A stretch of DNA of 64,000 nt, taken from the NCBI RefSeq assembly GCF_014251575.1, contig NZ_CP059191.1, forward strand, positions 496,001 to 560,000. The letters are read 5' to 3'. The notes under the pieces were generated by a model. It was not told the DNA's origin. It did no database searches and saw only the letters and a list, made by a program, of their open reading frames with translations. The position numbers were made by a program, and so were the translations under genes. The DNA is from Blattabacterium cuenoti. GTDB lineage: Bacteria; Bacteroidota; Bacteroidia; Flavobacteriales; Blattabacteriaceae. Every line of letters starts with the position of its first letter. The stretch's first letter is position 1. Shown here piece after piece: positions 17,268 through 26,342 of the stretch.

Positions 17268-18038
17268 TCAATGATTCCAATGAAATAAAATTTTTAAACC
17301 TTTTATTGTATGTAATTTATCTTTAAGATGAATTTTTTTTGTTAAAGGTGTATAGATATGGGAAAGACCTCCAGTTGCAATTACAAAACAATTTGTTCTC
17401 AATTCTTTATTGACTCTATCAATCAATCCTTCAACCATACCTAAGTACCCATAAATAATTCCACTTTGAATACATGTTTCTGTATGCTGTCCTAATATGC
17501 TAGGAGGTTTCTTTAATTCTATCTGTGATAATTGAGCAGTGTTTCCAATTAATGCTGTTAAAGAACTATTTACTCCCGGAGCAATAATAACACCTTGAAG
17601 GTTTCCATATTTATCAATACAAGTCAAACTTAATGCAGTTCCAAAATCTACTACTAAAGTAGTATTCTTATTATTATATAATGTATATGCAGCTATAGCA
17701 TTGGCATATAAATCTGTTCCTAATTGATGAGAATAATGTTTTATAGGAGAATCTGAATATCTATCTACTATTAGAGATTTTATTTTATGTATTTCATATA
17801 AAGATTGTTCTACAATATTTGTAAGTGGAGGGACTACTGATCCTATTACAATATTTTGTATTAATTTAGAGGAAATCCCATACTGTTGATATATATTCCT
17901 AAATAACAAAATATATTCATCTAATGATCTATGTGGATTACTATTAATAATCCACGAACAATTACATTTTAAATTAAAATTATTATTAAATAGTCCAAAA
18001 CGAAGACTGGAATTTCCAATATTTATTGTTAACAACAT
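17268..18038 (-). CDS. coaX: Type III pantothenate kinase (first catalytic Asp replaced by Asn)
   Basis: Phosphorylates pantothenate in the first step of coenzyme A synthesis; the fold is that of the ASKHA kinases. Expected elements are LGTDLYANAIAA with D109 and VVDFGTALSLTC with D131, plus APGVNSSLTAL and ATGGLSHIY. The first phosphate motif, normally DxGN, reads INIGNS here. Asn6 is therefore in the place of an aspartate regarded as essential for metal and ATP binding in characterised type III enzymes. The DNA codon is AAT, one change from GAT. Length (256) is normal and nothing else is lost, so reduced activity, a tolerated change and a sequencing error all remain possible. It is convergent with the HIT gene. 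Confidence 0.92.
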   Translation of the reverse strand: MLLTINIGNSSLRFGLFNNNFNLKCNCSWIINSNPHRSLDEYILLFRNIYQQYGISSKLIQNIVIGSVVPPLTNIVEQSLYEIHKIKSLIVDRYSDSPIKHYSHQLGTDLYANAIAAYTLYNNKNTTLVVDFGTALSLTCIDKYGNLQGVIIAPGVNSSLTALIGNTAQLSQIELKKPPSILGQHTETCIQSGIIYGYLGMVEGLIDRVNKELRTNCFVIATGGLSHIYTPLTKKIHLKDKLHTIKGLKILFHWNH

Positions 18039-18145
18039 GATTCATTTCATTTTTGAATAATAAAAATGTATTTTGAATCAGAAAATTTTTTTTTCATAAT
18101 TTTTTATAAAAAAATATTGTATTTAATTTTCATAGTTTTTCTCAT

Positions 18146-18961
18146 ATGATCATAGATAATATCTACAAAAAAATAAATTTAAAAATAGAAGGAAAAGGAC
18201 TACCAATCGTTCTATTACATGGATTTATGGAAAGTTTAGAAATATGGAATTATATATATTCCGACATTTCTAATAAATATAAAGTTCTTTCAATTGATTT
18301 ACCTGGTCATGGAAAAAGTTTTTCTACATTAAATCATGATACCATTTTTACTATGGAAAAATCTGCAGAAATTGTGAAAAAAATTTTAGAAAAAGAGAAT
18401 ATACAAAAAGCAGTTTTTGTTGGTCATTCTATGGGAGGATACATTGCTTTAGCTTTGGCAGAAAAATATCCAGAAATTTTTTTGGGGTTGTGTTTGCTTC
18501 ATTCTACAGCAGAATCAGATTCTGATGATAAAAAGAAAATCCGTATGCAATCTATACGGTTAGCAGTCAATAATTATACCATGCTTGTAGACACAAGTAT
18601 AAATAAATTATTTAATCTTAAAGAATTCTCTTTTTTACAAGAAAAAATTTTTTTTGTAAAAAAAATAGCTTTATCCACTTCTGTGGATAGTGTGATTTCT
18701 TTTTTAAAAGGAATGGAAATTCGTAAAGATAGAAGATTTTTACTAAAAGAAACTAGTTTTCCAAAATTACATATAATTGGTTTATACGATTTAATTCTTG
18801 ATCCAAAAAAAATTCGTGAAGAAGCTAAAAATGGAAATAAAACTAATTCTTTTATTGAAATTCCTACAGGTCATATGGGGCATATAGAAAAACCTAAAGA
18901 AATAACAAAAATATTAGAAAATTTTATGAATCATGTGATTCTCAAAAACTATCGGATTTGA
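18146..18961 (+). CDS. Alpha/beta-fold hydrolase
   Basis: A cytoplasmic serine hydrolase of 271 residues. The oxyanion-hole stretch LPIVLLHGFMES is at about 19-30, the nucleophile elbow GHSMGG carries S95, and the histidine is in TGHMGHIEKP near the end. The acidic member of the triad is probably the aspartate of IGLYDLILDP. The overall pattern is that of BioH/MenH/esterase-like enzymes, but the sequence does not settle on one. No other biotin or menaquinone-hydrolase gene is adjacent to help. It is followed by the 5-formyltetrahydrofolate cyclo-ligase gene after 5 bases. Confidence 0.88.
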   Translation: MIIDNIYKKINLKIEGKGLPIVLLHGFMESLEIWNYIYSDISNKYKVLSIDLPGHGKSFSTLNHDTIFTMEKSAEIVKKILEKENIQKAVFVGHSMGGYIALALAEKYPEIFLGLCLLHSTAESDSDDKKKIRMQSIRLAVNNYTMLVDTSINKLFNLKEFSFLQEKIFFVKKIALSTSVDSVISFLKGMEIRKDRRFLLKETSFPKLHIIGLYDLILDPKKIREEAKNGNKTNSFIEIPTGHMGHIEKPKEITKILENFMNHVILKNYRI

Positions 18962-18966
18962 TAATT

Positions 18967-19554
18967 ATGGATAAAAAAAAATTGCGGAAAAAATATTTTT
19001 TTTACAGACAGATCCTATCTCAAGGAGAAGTATTTGAGAAGAGTTATGAAATATTTTTTCTCCTGAAAAAAATATTTTTTATATGGGAAAAAAAATATTA
19101 TCATATTTTTTTACCTATACGGGAATATAAAGAAGTGGATACATTTATTATTGTCAATTTTTTATTAAAAATAGGGAAAAATATAACTATTCCCTATTCT
19201 AATTTTCATCTAATTTCTATAGATAATTGTTTATTTGATAAAAACACTTTATTAAAAAAAAACAAATATGGAATTTTTGAACCTATTTATACACATAAAT
19301 ATATAGTTTCACCTTCTTTTATTGAAGTAATGTTTATCCCATTATTAATATTTGATTTAAGAGGTTATCGTATCGGTTATGGAAAAGGTTTTTATGACAG
19401 ATTTATTCCTTTATGTAAAAAAAATGTTATTAAAATAGGTTTGAGTTTTTTTACTCCTATAAAGAAGATTATAGATATTCATAAAAACGATCTATCAATA
19501 GATATAGGAATCACTCCTGATCATATTTTTTTCTTTGATGAGATCAAGAAATAA
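18967..19554 (+). CDS. 5-formyltetrahydrofolate cyclo-ligase family protein
   Basis: Converts 5-formyl-THF to 5,10-methenyl-THF with ATP, recovering an inhibitory folate. The N-terminus MDKKKLRKKYFFYRQ and the later RGYRIGYGKGFYDRF are characteristic; the latter is the glycine-rich nucleotide and folate site, with VMFIPLLIFD before it. I start it at the ATG at 18967; a TTG nine bases upstream would overlap the hydrolase stop and add nothing conserved. Length is 195 residues. It is convergent with rseP, overlapping its 3' end by 11 bases (19544-19554). A folate role fits the folP gene at 50 kb. Confidence 0.92.
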   Translation: MDKKKLRKKYFFYRQILSQGEVFEKSYEIFFLLKKIFFIWEKKYYHIFLPIREYKEVDTFIIVNFLLKIGKNITIPYSNFHLISIDNCLFDKNTLLKKNKYGIFEPIYTHKYIVSPSFIEVMFIPLLIFDLRGYRIGYGKGFYDRFIPLCKKNVIKIGLSFFTPIKKIIDIHKNDLSIDIGITPDHIFFFDEIKK

Positions 19555-20881
19555 ATACTTTGAAAATATCCCAAATAATAATAAAAATCATAATTAAACT
19601 AATTATTACAAATCCAAAAATAGTACAACGTTCAAGAATATCTTCATTAACTTTCTTTCTTGTGATCATTTCTATCAAAATAAATAATATATAACCTCCA
19701 TCTAATGATGGAATGGGAAATAAATTTATAAAAGCTAACCAAATGGACAAAGTAGCAGTTAAAGTCCAAAAAATATCCCAATTCCATTTAGAAGGAAATT
19801 CTTTTGCCATAGAAAAAAAACTTCCTATTTGTTTATAAGCTTTGGTTTCTATATGAAAAACATTTTTTAAAAAAAATATTTGGTTTTTTAAAACATCCAA
19901 AGATTTCATTATTCCATGAGGAATACTTTCAAAAAAAGAATAATTCATTTTTTCAAATGAAAAAATTTGATCCAAATCCATAAAATTTTTTAAGTAAATT
20001 CCCAAGATTCCTTTTGAATCTATAAAAATCTCTTTTTGAATCATTTTTCCATTTCTATTAATCGATATTACTATGTTCTCATTTCTATATTTTGATAACA
20101 AATCCTTTAATTGATCAGAAAAAAGAATGAATTCAGAATTTATAGCTAATATTTCATCATTATTTTTTAAACCATATTTTTCCGCCTCTGAATTTTTGAT
20201 GACATGATTTATAATAGGAGGAACACGAGGTTTAATAAAGAAACTGATTTTTTTTCTGTCAAAAAGAAATCTTTTTTTATTGTTGTTGAGTGACAATTTT
20301 ATAATCTTTCCCATACGATCTACAGTCACAGACTTTCCCAAAAGAATTTCTTTAGGAAGATCATTGAAATATGGAATATATTTTCCATTTACAAGTAAAA
20401 TTTTATCTCCATTTTTGAATCCTATTTTTTCTCCTAAATAATCAACTTCTATCCCATATTTAACATTTTTTGTTGGAAGATATGTTTCTCCATATTTAAA
20501 TAATAAACAAGTAAAAATAAAAATAGATAATAATATATTGGAAATAATTCCTCCAGAAATAATTAATAGCCTTTTTATTGCTGATTTTGAACGGAATTCC
20601 CAATTTTTTTCAGTCTCTTTTGAAGAACCATTTTTTTCATCTTTCATCATTCCAGATATTTTTACGTATCCTCCTAAAGGCAACCATCCAATTCCATAAA
20701 TAGTGTGTCCAATCTTTTTTTTAAAAAGAGAAAACCAAGGATCAAAAAATAAAAAAAATTTTTCAACTCTTACTTTAAATATTTGAGCTAAAGTAAAATG
20801 ACCTAATTCATGAATAACGACTAATATAGAAATGCTAAGCAGCAATTGTATAGATCTAACCAAAATAGATGTCATTTCCAA
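19544..20881 (-). CDS. rseP: Site-2 intramembrane zinc protease RseP
   Basis: An inner-membrane metalloprotease that cleaves transmembrane segments, in other bacteria of anti-sigma factors and signal-peptide remnants. The zinc motif HELGH is at residues 24-28 in the first membrane helix, and the third ligand region LDGGY (D394) is near the C-terminus in FPIPSLDGGYILF. The region between holds two PDZ-like domains, and there are about four membrane helices. Length (445) is standard. The start could be M1 or M3. No anti-sigma factor gene is in the window, so its target is unknown. It is divergent from feoA with 99 bases between. Confidence 0.96.
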   Translation of the reverse strand: MEMTSILVRSIQLLLSISILVVIHELGHFTLAQIFKVRVEKFFLFFDPWFSLFKKKIGHTIYGIGWLPLGGYVKISGMMKDEKNGSSKETEKNWEFRSKSAIKRLLIISGGIISNILLSIFIFTCLLFKYGETYLPTKNVKYGIEVDYLGEKIGFKNGDKILLVNGKYIPYFNDLPKEILLGKSVTVDRMGKIIKLSLNNNKKRFLFDRKKISFFIKPRVPPIINHVIKNSEAEKYGLKNNDEILAINSEFILFSDQLKDLLSKYRNENIVISINRNGKMIQKEIFIDSKGILGIYLKNFMDLDQIFSFEKMNYSFFESIPHGIMKSLDVLKNQIFFLKNVFHIETKAYKQIGSFFSMAKEFPSKWNWDIFWTLTATLSIWLAFINLFPIPSLDGGYILFILIEMITRKKVNEDILERCTIFGFVIISLIMIFIIIWDIFKVFIS

Positions 20882-20980
20882 AACTTAAAAAAATAAAAGA
20901 GATAAATTTAAACCTTTATTTCATTTTTTTTCATTACTAAAAATTTATTTTCTATTTTTCTGATATAAAATATATAAATT

Positions 20981-21223
20981 TTGAATTTATCTAACCTTAA
21001 AAAAGGAGAAAAAGGAATTATCAAGGGATATAAAAACGAAGATTTTCCTATCAAATTATTAGAATTAGGGGTTTTACCTGGAGTAGAATTCGAAATACTT
21101 TTTGTTTCTATTTTTTATGATCCATTGTGTATAAGTTATAATCAGTCTTGTTTAGTATTACGTAGAAAAGAAGCAGAAAACATTATAATAGAACCTAAAA
21201 TTTTAAAATGCAAAGAAGAATAA
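20981..21223 (+). CDS. feoA: FeoA, ferrous iron transport accessory protein
   Basis: A small SH3-fold cytoplasmic protein that supports FeoB. It carries the family pattern: LKKGEKGIIKGY at the front, LLELGVLPGVEFEIL in the middle, and LVLRRKEAENIII near the end. It starts with TTG at 20981; no ATG lies in frame before the conserved region. Its end overlaps the feoB ATG by 16 bases, so the two are one translationally linked unit. Confidence 0.9.
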   Translation: MNLSNLKKGEKGIIKGYKNEDFPIKLLELGVLPGVEFEILFVSIFYDPLCISYNQSCLVLRRKEAENIIIEPKILKCKEE

Positions 21224-23262
21224 TAAAATTAGCACTTATTGGAAATCCAAATGTAGGAAAAACTTCTTTGTTCAATAAATTGACTGGACTTAACCAAAAA
21301 GTAGGCAATTATTTAGGAGTCACAGTAGACAAAAAAATAGGATATTTCTATTATGAAAATGTATCCTATCAAATTATAGATCTTCCTGGAATTTATAGCA
21401 TATATCCTTCATCTGAAGATGAAGAAGTAGTTAGCAAATTACTTAATAATATGGATCATTTGGATTATCCTGACAAAATTATGGTTGTAGCAGACTATTC
21501 TAATGTAAAAAAAAGTCTTCTTTTATTTAGACAAGTGCAAGATTTAGGATTTCCTGTTTTATTTATCCTAAATATGTTGGATGAAGCAAAAAAGAAGGGA
21601 ATATCCATTGATATAGAAAAACTAAAAAAATTTCTCATAACAGAAATTGTTTTGATCAATGCAAGGGAAGGAATAGGATTGGAAAAGGTTAAAAAAGAAA
21701 TCAAGAATCTAAATAAAAAAACAAAAAAATTGGATTTTTTCAATCCAGGATTACGTTATTCTATTGCTGTTAATGATGTAAAAAATAATTATAAAGTAAA
21801 TACTTATAAAGCTTGGTATTATTTAGCTTATAATGGAAAATTTTTGAAAGAAGACTATTTATTAAATAAAATAAAAAAGAAACACAATATTATATCCAAA
21901 AGATTACAAATCAAGGAAACATTAGATAGATATGAAGAAATAGGAAAAATTTTTTCCGAAACAGTTTCCGAATTGGTATCAGATAAAGAAAAAAATTATT
22001 TAGAATTTTCAAAAAAGATAGATAATAATTTAATTCTTCATCCTTTTTGGGGTTATTTTATTTTTTTATTTCTTTTATTTTTTATTTTTCAATGTGTTTT
22101 TTTCTGGGCAGAAAAACCTAAAGAGGTTATAGAATTTTTTTTTTCTTTTATTCAAAAAAAACTAGAAAATATTTATCCAGGTCCTTTCAATAATTTTTTG
22201 TTGCAGGGGATATTGCCTGGAATTAGTACTATTATCACTTTTATTCCACAAATTTTTATTTTACTGTTTTTTATTCTTCTTATGGAAGAAAGTGGTTACA
22301 TAAGCAGAGTAATCTTCTTAATGGATAGAATCATGCGACCCTTTGGATTAAATGGAAAAAGTGTTGTCCCTCTTATTTCTAGCATAGCTTGCGCTATTCC
22401 AGCTATCATGTCAGCTAGACATATTGAAAATCCAAGAGATCGTTTAATTACTATTTTAGCCACTCCTTTTATGACCTGTTCTGCTAGATTACCTGTTTAT
22501 ACTTTAATTATATCTCTTATTATACCAAATTACAGATGGTATTTCATTCAATTAAGAGGAGTTGTCCTTATGATTATGTATTTATTAGGAATTCTATCTG
22601 CTTTAGGTGTATCAATGATTTTACATCAATTTTTGAAAAAAAATTATCAAAGCCATCTGATTATGGAAATCCCTACTTACAAATTTCCTATATTTAGAAA
22701 CATATTGATTACCTTATGGATTAATCTAAAATCATTTATCATCAATGCAGGAAAAATGATTTTATTGATCAATATATTAATCTGGGTTTTAGGAACTTTT
22801 GGTCCTTCAGAAAATTTTTCATATCAAAACTCAATCGTATTGAAATATATGCAAAAAAAAGAATTATCTCATTCATATCTAGGTTTGATCGGTAAAAAAA
22901 TAGAACCTATAATTCATCCATTAGGATACGATTGGAAAATTGGAATAGGATTACTCTCATCTCTTGTAGCGAGGGAAGTTTTTGTTAGTACTATGGCTTC
23001 TGTCTATAAAATAGAAGAAAAAGGAAATTTCTTGAAAGAAAAAATGAAAAAAGAAGTATTTGACAGCACCAAGAAACCTATTTACAATTTAGAGACAGGA
23101 ATTTCTTTACTATTATTTTATGCATTATCTATACAATGTATGAGTACTTTGTCTATAATAAAAAAAGAAACAAAATCTTGGAAATGGCCAATAGTACAAT
23201 TTTTTTTTATGACTTCACTAGCTTATATTGCTTCATTTTTAACATATCAAATTTTAAAATAA
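21208..23262 (+). CDS. feoB: FeoB, ferrous iron transporter with GTPase domain
   Basis: Takes up Fe2+ across the inner membrane. The N-terminal G domain has the P-loop GNPNVGKT at residues 12-19, the G3 sequence DLPGIYS, and NMLDEAKKKG in the G4 position. A helical linker follows to about 265, then roughly eight membrane helices with the paired Gate motifs, including ACAIPAIMSAR and FMTCSARLPVY, whose cysteines are thought to line the iron path. Length (684) is near the usual 700. It overlaps feoA at the 5' end and is convergent with ddl across 136 bases. Keeping feoAB points to an oxygen-poor or iron(II)-supplying habitat. Confidence 0.97.
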   Translation: MQRRIIKLALIGNPNVGKTSLFNKLTGLNQKVGNYLGVTVDKKIGYFYYENVSYQIIDLPGIYSIYPSSEDEEVVSKLLNNMDHLDYPDKIMVVADYSNVKKSLLLFRQVQDLGFPVLFILNMLDEAKKKGISIDIEKLKKFLITEIVLINAREGIGLEKVKKEIKNLNKKTKKLDFFNPGLRYSIAVNDVKNNYKVNTYKAWYYLAYNGKFLKEDYLLNKIKKKHNIISKRLQIKETLDRYEEIGKIFSETVSELVSDKEKNYLEFSKKIDNNLILHPFWGYFIFLFLLFFIFQCVFFWAEKPKEVIEFFFSFIQKKLENIYPGPFNNFLLQGILPGISTIITFIPQIFILLFFILLMEESGYISRVIFLMDRIMRPFGLNGKSVVPLISSIACAIPAIMSARHIENPRDRLITILATPFMTCSARLPVYTLIISLIIPNYRWYFIQLRGVVLMIMYLLGILSALGVSMILHQFLKKNYQSHLIMEIPTYKFPIFRNILITLWINLKSFIINAGKMILLINILIWVLGTFGPSENFSYQNSIVLKYMQKKELSHSYLGLIGKKIEPIIHPLGYDWKIGIGLLSSLVAREVFVSTMASVYKIEEKGNFLKEKMKKEVFDSTKKPIYNLETGISLLLFYALSIQCMSTLSIIKKETKSWKWPIVQFFFMTSLAYIASFLTYQILK

Positions 23263-23398
23263 AATGTGTCAATATCTAATAATAGGAATATTGTTTTTGT
23301 GTTCAATTGTTTTTTTAATCAAAAAATTACTGAATTTTTTTTTATACGAAAAAAATTTTTGCAAAAAAAAATGCAATTGTAAATTGTAGAAATTTTTA

Positions 23399-24385
23399 TT
23401 ATTTTTTTTTCATTTTTTCAATAGAATAATTAATGGAATTTTTAAATAAATCAGACAAAGATATACCAGCTATTTTCAATTGTTTTGGAAAAATACTTTC
23501 TTCCGAAAGACCTGGAACTGTATTGATTTCTAAAAAAAAAGGTTTCCCATTTACAATGATATACTCTGCCCTAGAGATTCCTGATAGATTTAAATAATTA
23601 TATACTTTCTTTGCAACTTTTTGTATTCTATTTTTAATTTTTTGAGAAAATTTTGCTGGTGTTATTTCTTGAGATTTTCCAGAATATTTGGATTCAAAAT
23701 CAAAAAAATCATTTTGACTAATTATTTCTGTTATAGGTAAAACCAAAATTTCATTTTTGAATGAAAAAACTCCTACTGATACCTCCCTTCCTTCAAGAAA
23801 GGATTCAATAATAATTTCTTCATCCTCTTTAAAAGCTTTTTTGACTGCATTGAATAAATCTTTTTTTTCATAAACTTTACTGATTCCTAAACTAGATCCA
23901 GATCGATTAGGTTTAACAAAACAAGGAAGACCTACTTTTTTCAAAATTTTTTCCTCGCAGAAAATTTGATTTCTATTTAAAAAAATAGATACGGCAGTAT
24001 TAATCCCAAAATGTTTCAATAAAGTTAAACAATACATCTTGTTGAAAGTCATATTTGCATGATTAAAATTACATCCTGTATAGGGAATATTTAATAATTC
24101 AAAATAGGCTTGTAATATCCCGTCTTCTCCTGGAGTTCCATGAATAGCATTAAAAACACAATCAAACTGGATACGACTTATTCCTACATTGATGGAAAAA
24201 TCACACTTGTCAATAGGATATTCTTTGTCATTTTCATCTTTCATAAACCATTTCTCTTTGAAAATATACACTTTATAAGGTTCAAATTCTTTCCTGCACA
24301 AATTTTCATAAACTACTTTTCCGCTTTCTAGTGAAATTGCAGACTCTTTTGTATATCCACCCATAATCACAGCAATTTTTTTCAT
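23399..24385 (-). CDS. ddl: D-alanine--D-alanine ligase
   Basis: Joins two D-alanines for the peptidoglycan stem peptide, using ATP through an ATP-grasp fold. Signature parts visible are AVIMGGYTKESAISLESG at the start, AIHGTPGEDG for the substrate loop, LPCFVKPNRSGSSLGI for ATP binding, and FFLEINTVPGLSEES for the metal site. Length (328) is normal. Its product is the substrate of MurF (51991-53295). It is divergent from the PASTA protein gene, with 55 bases between the start codons. Confidence 0.97.
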   Translation of the reverse strand: MKKIAVIMGGYTKESAISLESGKVVYENLCRKEFEPYKVYIFKEKWFMKDENDKEYPIDKCDFSINVGISRIQFDCVFNAIHGTPGEDGILQAYFELLNIPYTGCNFNHANMTFNKMYCLTLLKHFGINTAVSIFLNRNQIFCEEKILKKVGLPCFVKPNRSGSSLGISKVYEKKDLFNAVKKAFKEDEEIIIESFLEGREVSVGVFSFKNEILVLPITEIISQNDFFDFESKYSGKSQEITPAKFSQKIKNRIQKVAKKVYNYLNLSGISRAEYIIVNGKPFFLEINTVPGLSEESIFPKQLKIAGISLSDLFKNSINYSIEKMKKK

Positions 24386-24440
24386 GATTTATTTTTATTA
24401 ATGTAGAAATGATTCTTTATATTTAAAGAAATATTTTTTC

Positions 24441-25304
24441 ATGAATTATTCAAAGTATTTTGTAATATTCATCATAAATTTATTAATTTCCATATTTTTT
24501 TTATACAATATCACTCAACTTGCATTAAAATGGGTTGATATTTACACAAAACATGGATCTTATGTTATAGTCCCAAATTTGCGTTATTTGACTTTATCTC
24601 AATCTATATCTATTTTAAAAAAGTTAGGGTTAAAATATGATATAGATACATCACATTATGATCCAAACTTGAAAAAAAATCAAATTATTTCTTTTTCCCC
24701 AGAAGCTGGAGGTTATGTAAAAGAAGGAAGACATATATACCTAAAAGTAAATTATCAATCGCAAAATACTACTTTTCTCCCCAATATTATAAATAAAAAT
24801 AAATTCATTGCTATGAAATTGCTTCATGCTAATCATATTCCCGTTAAAGAAATTAGGTTTATTAATGATTTGACTAAAGATACAGTTTTAAAGGTTTTTT
24901 ATAAGAACAAATCAATTCAATCTGGATACAGATTCCCTTACATTCAAGAAGGAATTACTTTGATAATTGGAAAAGGATATGAAAAAAATAATTTAGTGGT
25001 TCCAAATGTTATTGGAATGTCATTGCATACTGCAACTTTGACTTTAAAAAAAAAATTATTTCGTGTTATTAATTTTTACTATGATCATCCAATAATAGAT
25101 CCTGATAGAAATGCAAAAGTATATCGTCAAAACCCTTCTCCTGGAGAAATTCAGGATAAAAATAAATCTATTGAACTTTGGTTAACTTCAAAAGAATTAT
25201 TGGACAACTTAATAAAAATAGAAGAAAAAGATATTGATCAAAAAATAGAAGAAAAAGATATTGATCAAAAAATAGAAGAAAAAGATATGATACCTACGAA
25301 TTAA
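24441..25304 (+). CDS. PASTA domain protein with a tandem-repeat tail
   Basis: Begins with one membrane helix at about residues 6-30, then three PASTA-type repeats outside the membrane (about 41-105, 113-180, 187-250), each starting with a variant of VPNV/LPNI. PASTA domains often bind peptidoglycan or muropeptides. There is no protein kinase or transpeptidase domain, so it is a free-standing membrane-anchored PASTA protein, as is common in Bacteroidota. The last 30 residues are a charged repeat based on IEEKDIDQK, encoded by a 27-bp DNA repeat. It lies between ddl (divergent) and rluD, whose ATG follows its stop codon directly. A wall-sensing or scaffolding role is inference. Confidence 0.88.
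   Translation: MNYSKYFVIFIINLLISIFFLYNITQLALKWVDIYTKHGSYVIVPNLRYLTLSQSISILKKLGLKYDIDTSHYDPNLKKNQIISFSPEAGGYVKEGRHIYLKVNYQSQNTTFLPNIINKNKFIAMKLLHANHIPVKEIRFINDLTKDTVLKVFYKNKSIQSGYRFPYIQEGITLIIGKGYEKNNLVVPNVIGMSLHTATLTLKKKLFRVINFYYDHPIIDPDRNAKVYRQNPSPGEIQDKNKSIELWLTSKELLDNLIKIEEKDIDQKIEEKDIDQKIEEKDMIPTN
25218..25288 (+). repeat. 27-bp in-frame tandem repeat in the PASTA protein gene
   Basis: Unit ATAGAAGAAAAAGATATTGA plus TCAAAAA, encoding IEEKDIDQK. Copies are at 25218-25244 and 25245-25271, with a partial third from 25272. The two full copies are identical, which suggests recent duplication or ongoing slippage. The frame is kept in every unit. Confidence 0.9.
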
Positions 25305-26342
25305 ATGAACAGTTATACATATAAAATTAAAATTTTTATAGACAAAAACCAAAAAGAAATTCGCATTGACAAATTTTTAAAAAATTATATACAAAATATC
25401 AGCAGAAATCAAATTCAAAATTTGACAATTTCAGGAAAAGTTTTAGTGAACAGAAACATTATAAAGAAAAATTATAAAATAAAGCCTTTAGATTTTGTTG
25501 AAATAGAAATTTATAAACCTTCTGTTATAGATTATTTAGAATATAAAAATATTACTGAAGAAAAAATAAATCTAGATATTATTCATGAAGATGAAGATGT
25601 TATTGTAGTTAATAAGCCTGCAGGAATGGTGGTACATCCTGGGTTTGGAAACGAAACAGGAACATTAATTCATGGAATTAAATATCATTTAATAAATTCA
25701 AATTTTAATGAATTAAACCTCTATAGATGTGGATTAGTTCATAGATTGGATAAAGATACATCAGGTTTATTGGTTTTAGCTAAAAATGAATATTCTCAAA
25801 AACATTTATTTCAACAATTCTATTCTAGAACGATTCAAAGAAAATACATAGCTTTAATATGGGGTAATTTAATTGAAGAAAAAGGAACCATAACTGGTTT
25901 TATTGGAAGAGATCCTAGAAATAGAAAAAAAATGAAAATTTTTAAACAAAATCAAGAAATTAATAGAGGAAAGTTTTCTATTACACATTACAAAGTATTA
26001 GAAAGATTTAAACATTTAACATATGTATCTTGCTATATAAAAACAGGAAAAACACATCAAATAAGAGCTCATTTCAAACATTTAGGACATCCATTATTTC
26101 ATGATTCAATTTATGGAGGAAATAGAATTTTTATGAAAAAAAAATGCTCGAATCAAAATATAGAATTTATGAAAAATTGTTTAAAAATTTTGCAAAGACA
26201 AGCATTGCATGCTATTTCTCTTTCTTTTATCCATCCTAAAAATGGAAAATGTTATTTTTATTGTCCAATTCCTGAAGATTTTAAAACTGTTTTGAACAAT
26301 TGTAGAAGTTATCACAATAAAGTACCACGTAAAAGAATATAA
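25305..26342 (+). CDS. rluD: Pseudouridine synthase, RluD type
   Basis: Converts uridines of 23S rRNA to pseudouridine in the large-subunit helix 69 region if it is the true RluD; RluC-type specificity cannot be excluded by reading alone. An S4 RNA-binding domain occupies about residues 17-75. The catalytic domain has VVNKPAGMVVHPG and the signature HRLDKDTSGLLV with the nucleophile D149. GKTHQIRAHFKHLGHP follows. Length (345) is standard. The gene overlaps the 3' end of mgtE by 31 bases tail to tail, an unusually long convergent overlap for this window. Confidence 0.95.
   Translation: MNSYTYKIKIFIDKNQKEIRIDKFLKNYIQNISRNQIQNLTISGKVLVNRNIIKKNYKIKPLDFVEIEIYKPSVIDYLEYKNITEEKINLDIIHEDEDVIVVNKPAGMVVHPGFGNETGTLIHGIKYHLINSNFNELNLYRCGLVHRLDKDTSGLLVLAKNEYSQKHLFQQFYSRTIQRKYIALIWGNLIEEKGTITGFIGRDPRNRKKMKIFKQNQEINRGKFSITHYKVLERFKHLTYVSCYIKTGKTHQIRAHFKHLGHPLFHDSIYGGNRIFMKKKCSNQNIEFMKNCLKILQRQALHAISLSFIHPKNGKCYFYCPIPEDFKTVLNNCRSYHNKVPRKRI

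Noticed and set aside
23358..23377. Hairpin TTGCA-A8-TGCAA between feoB and ddl, possible bidirectional terminator
   Set aside because: Five pairs with an eight-base loop in very A+T-rich DNA; similar arrangements arise often by chance and no T tract is placed correctly for feoB.
25218..25288. Direct repeats considered as a CRISPR-like array
   Set aside because: Units are adjacent with no spacers, lie in frame in a gene and encode a peptide repeat; no cas genes are present.
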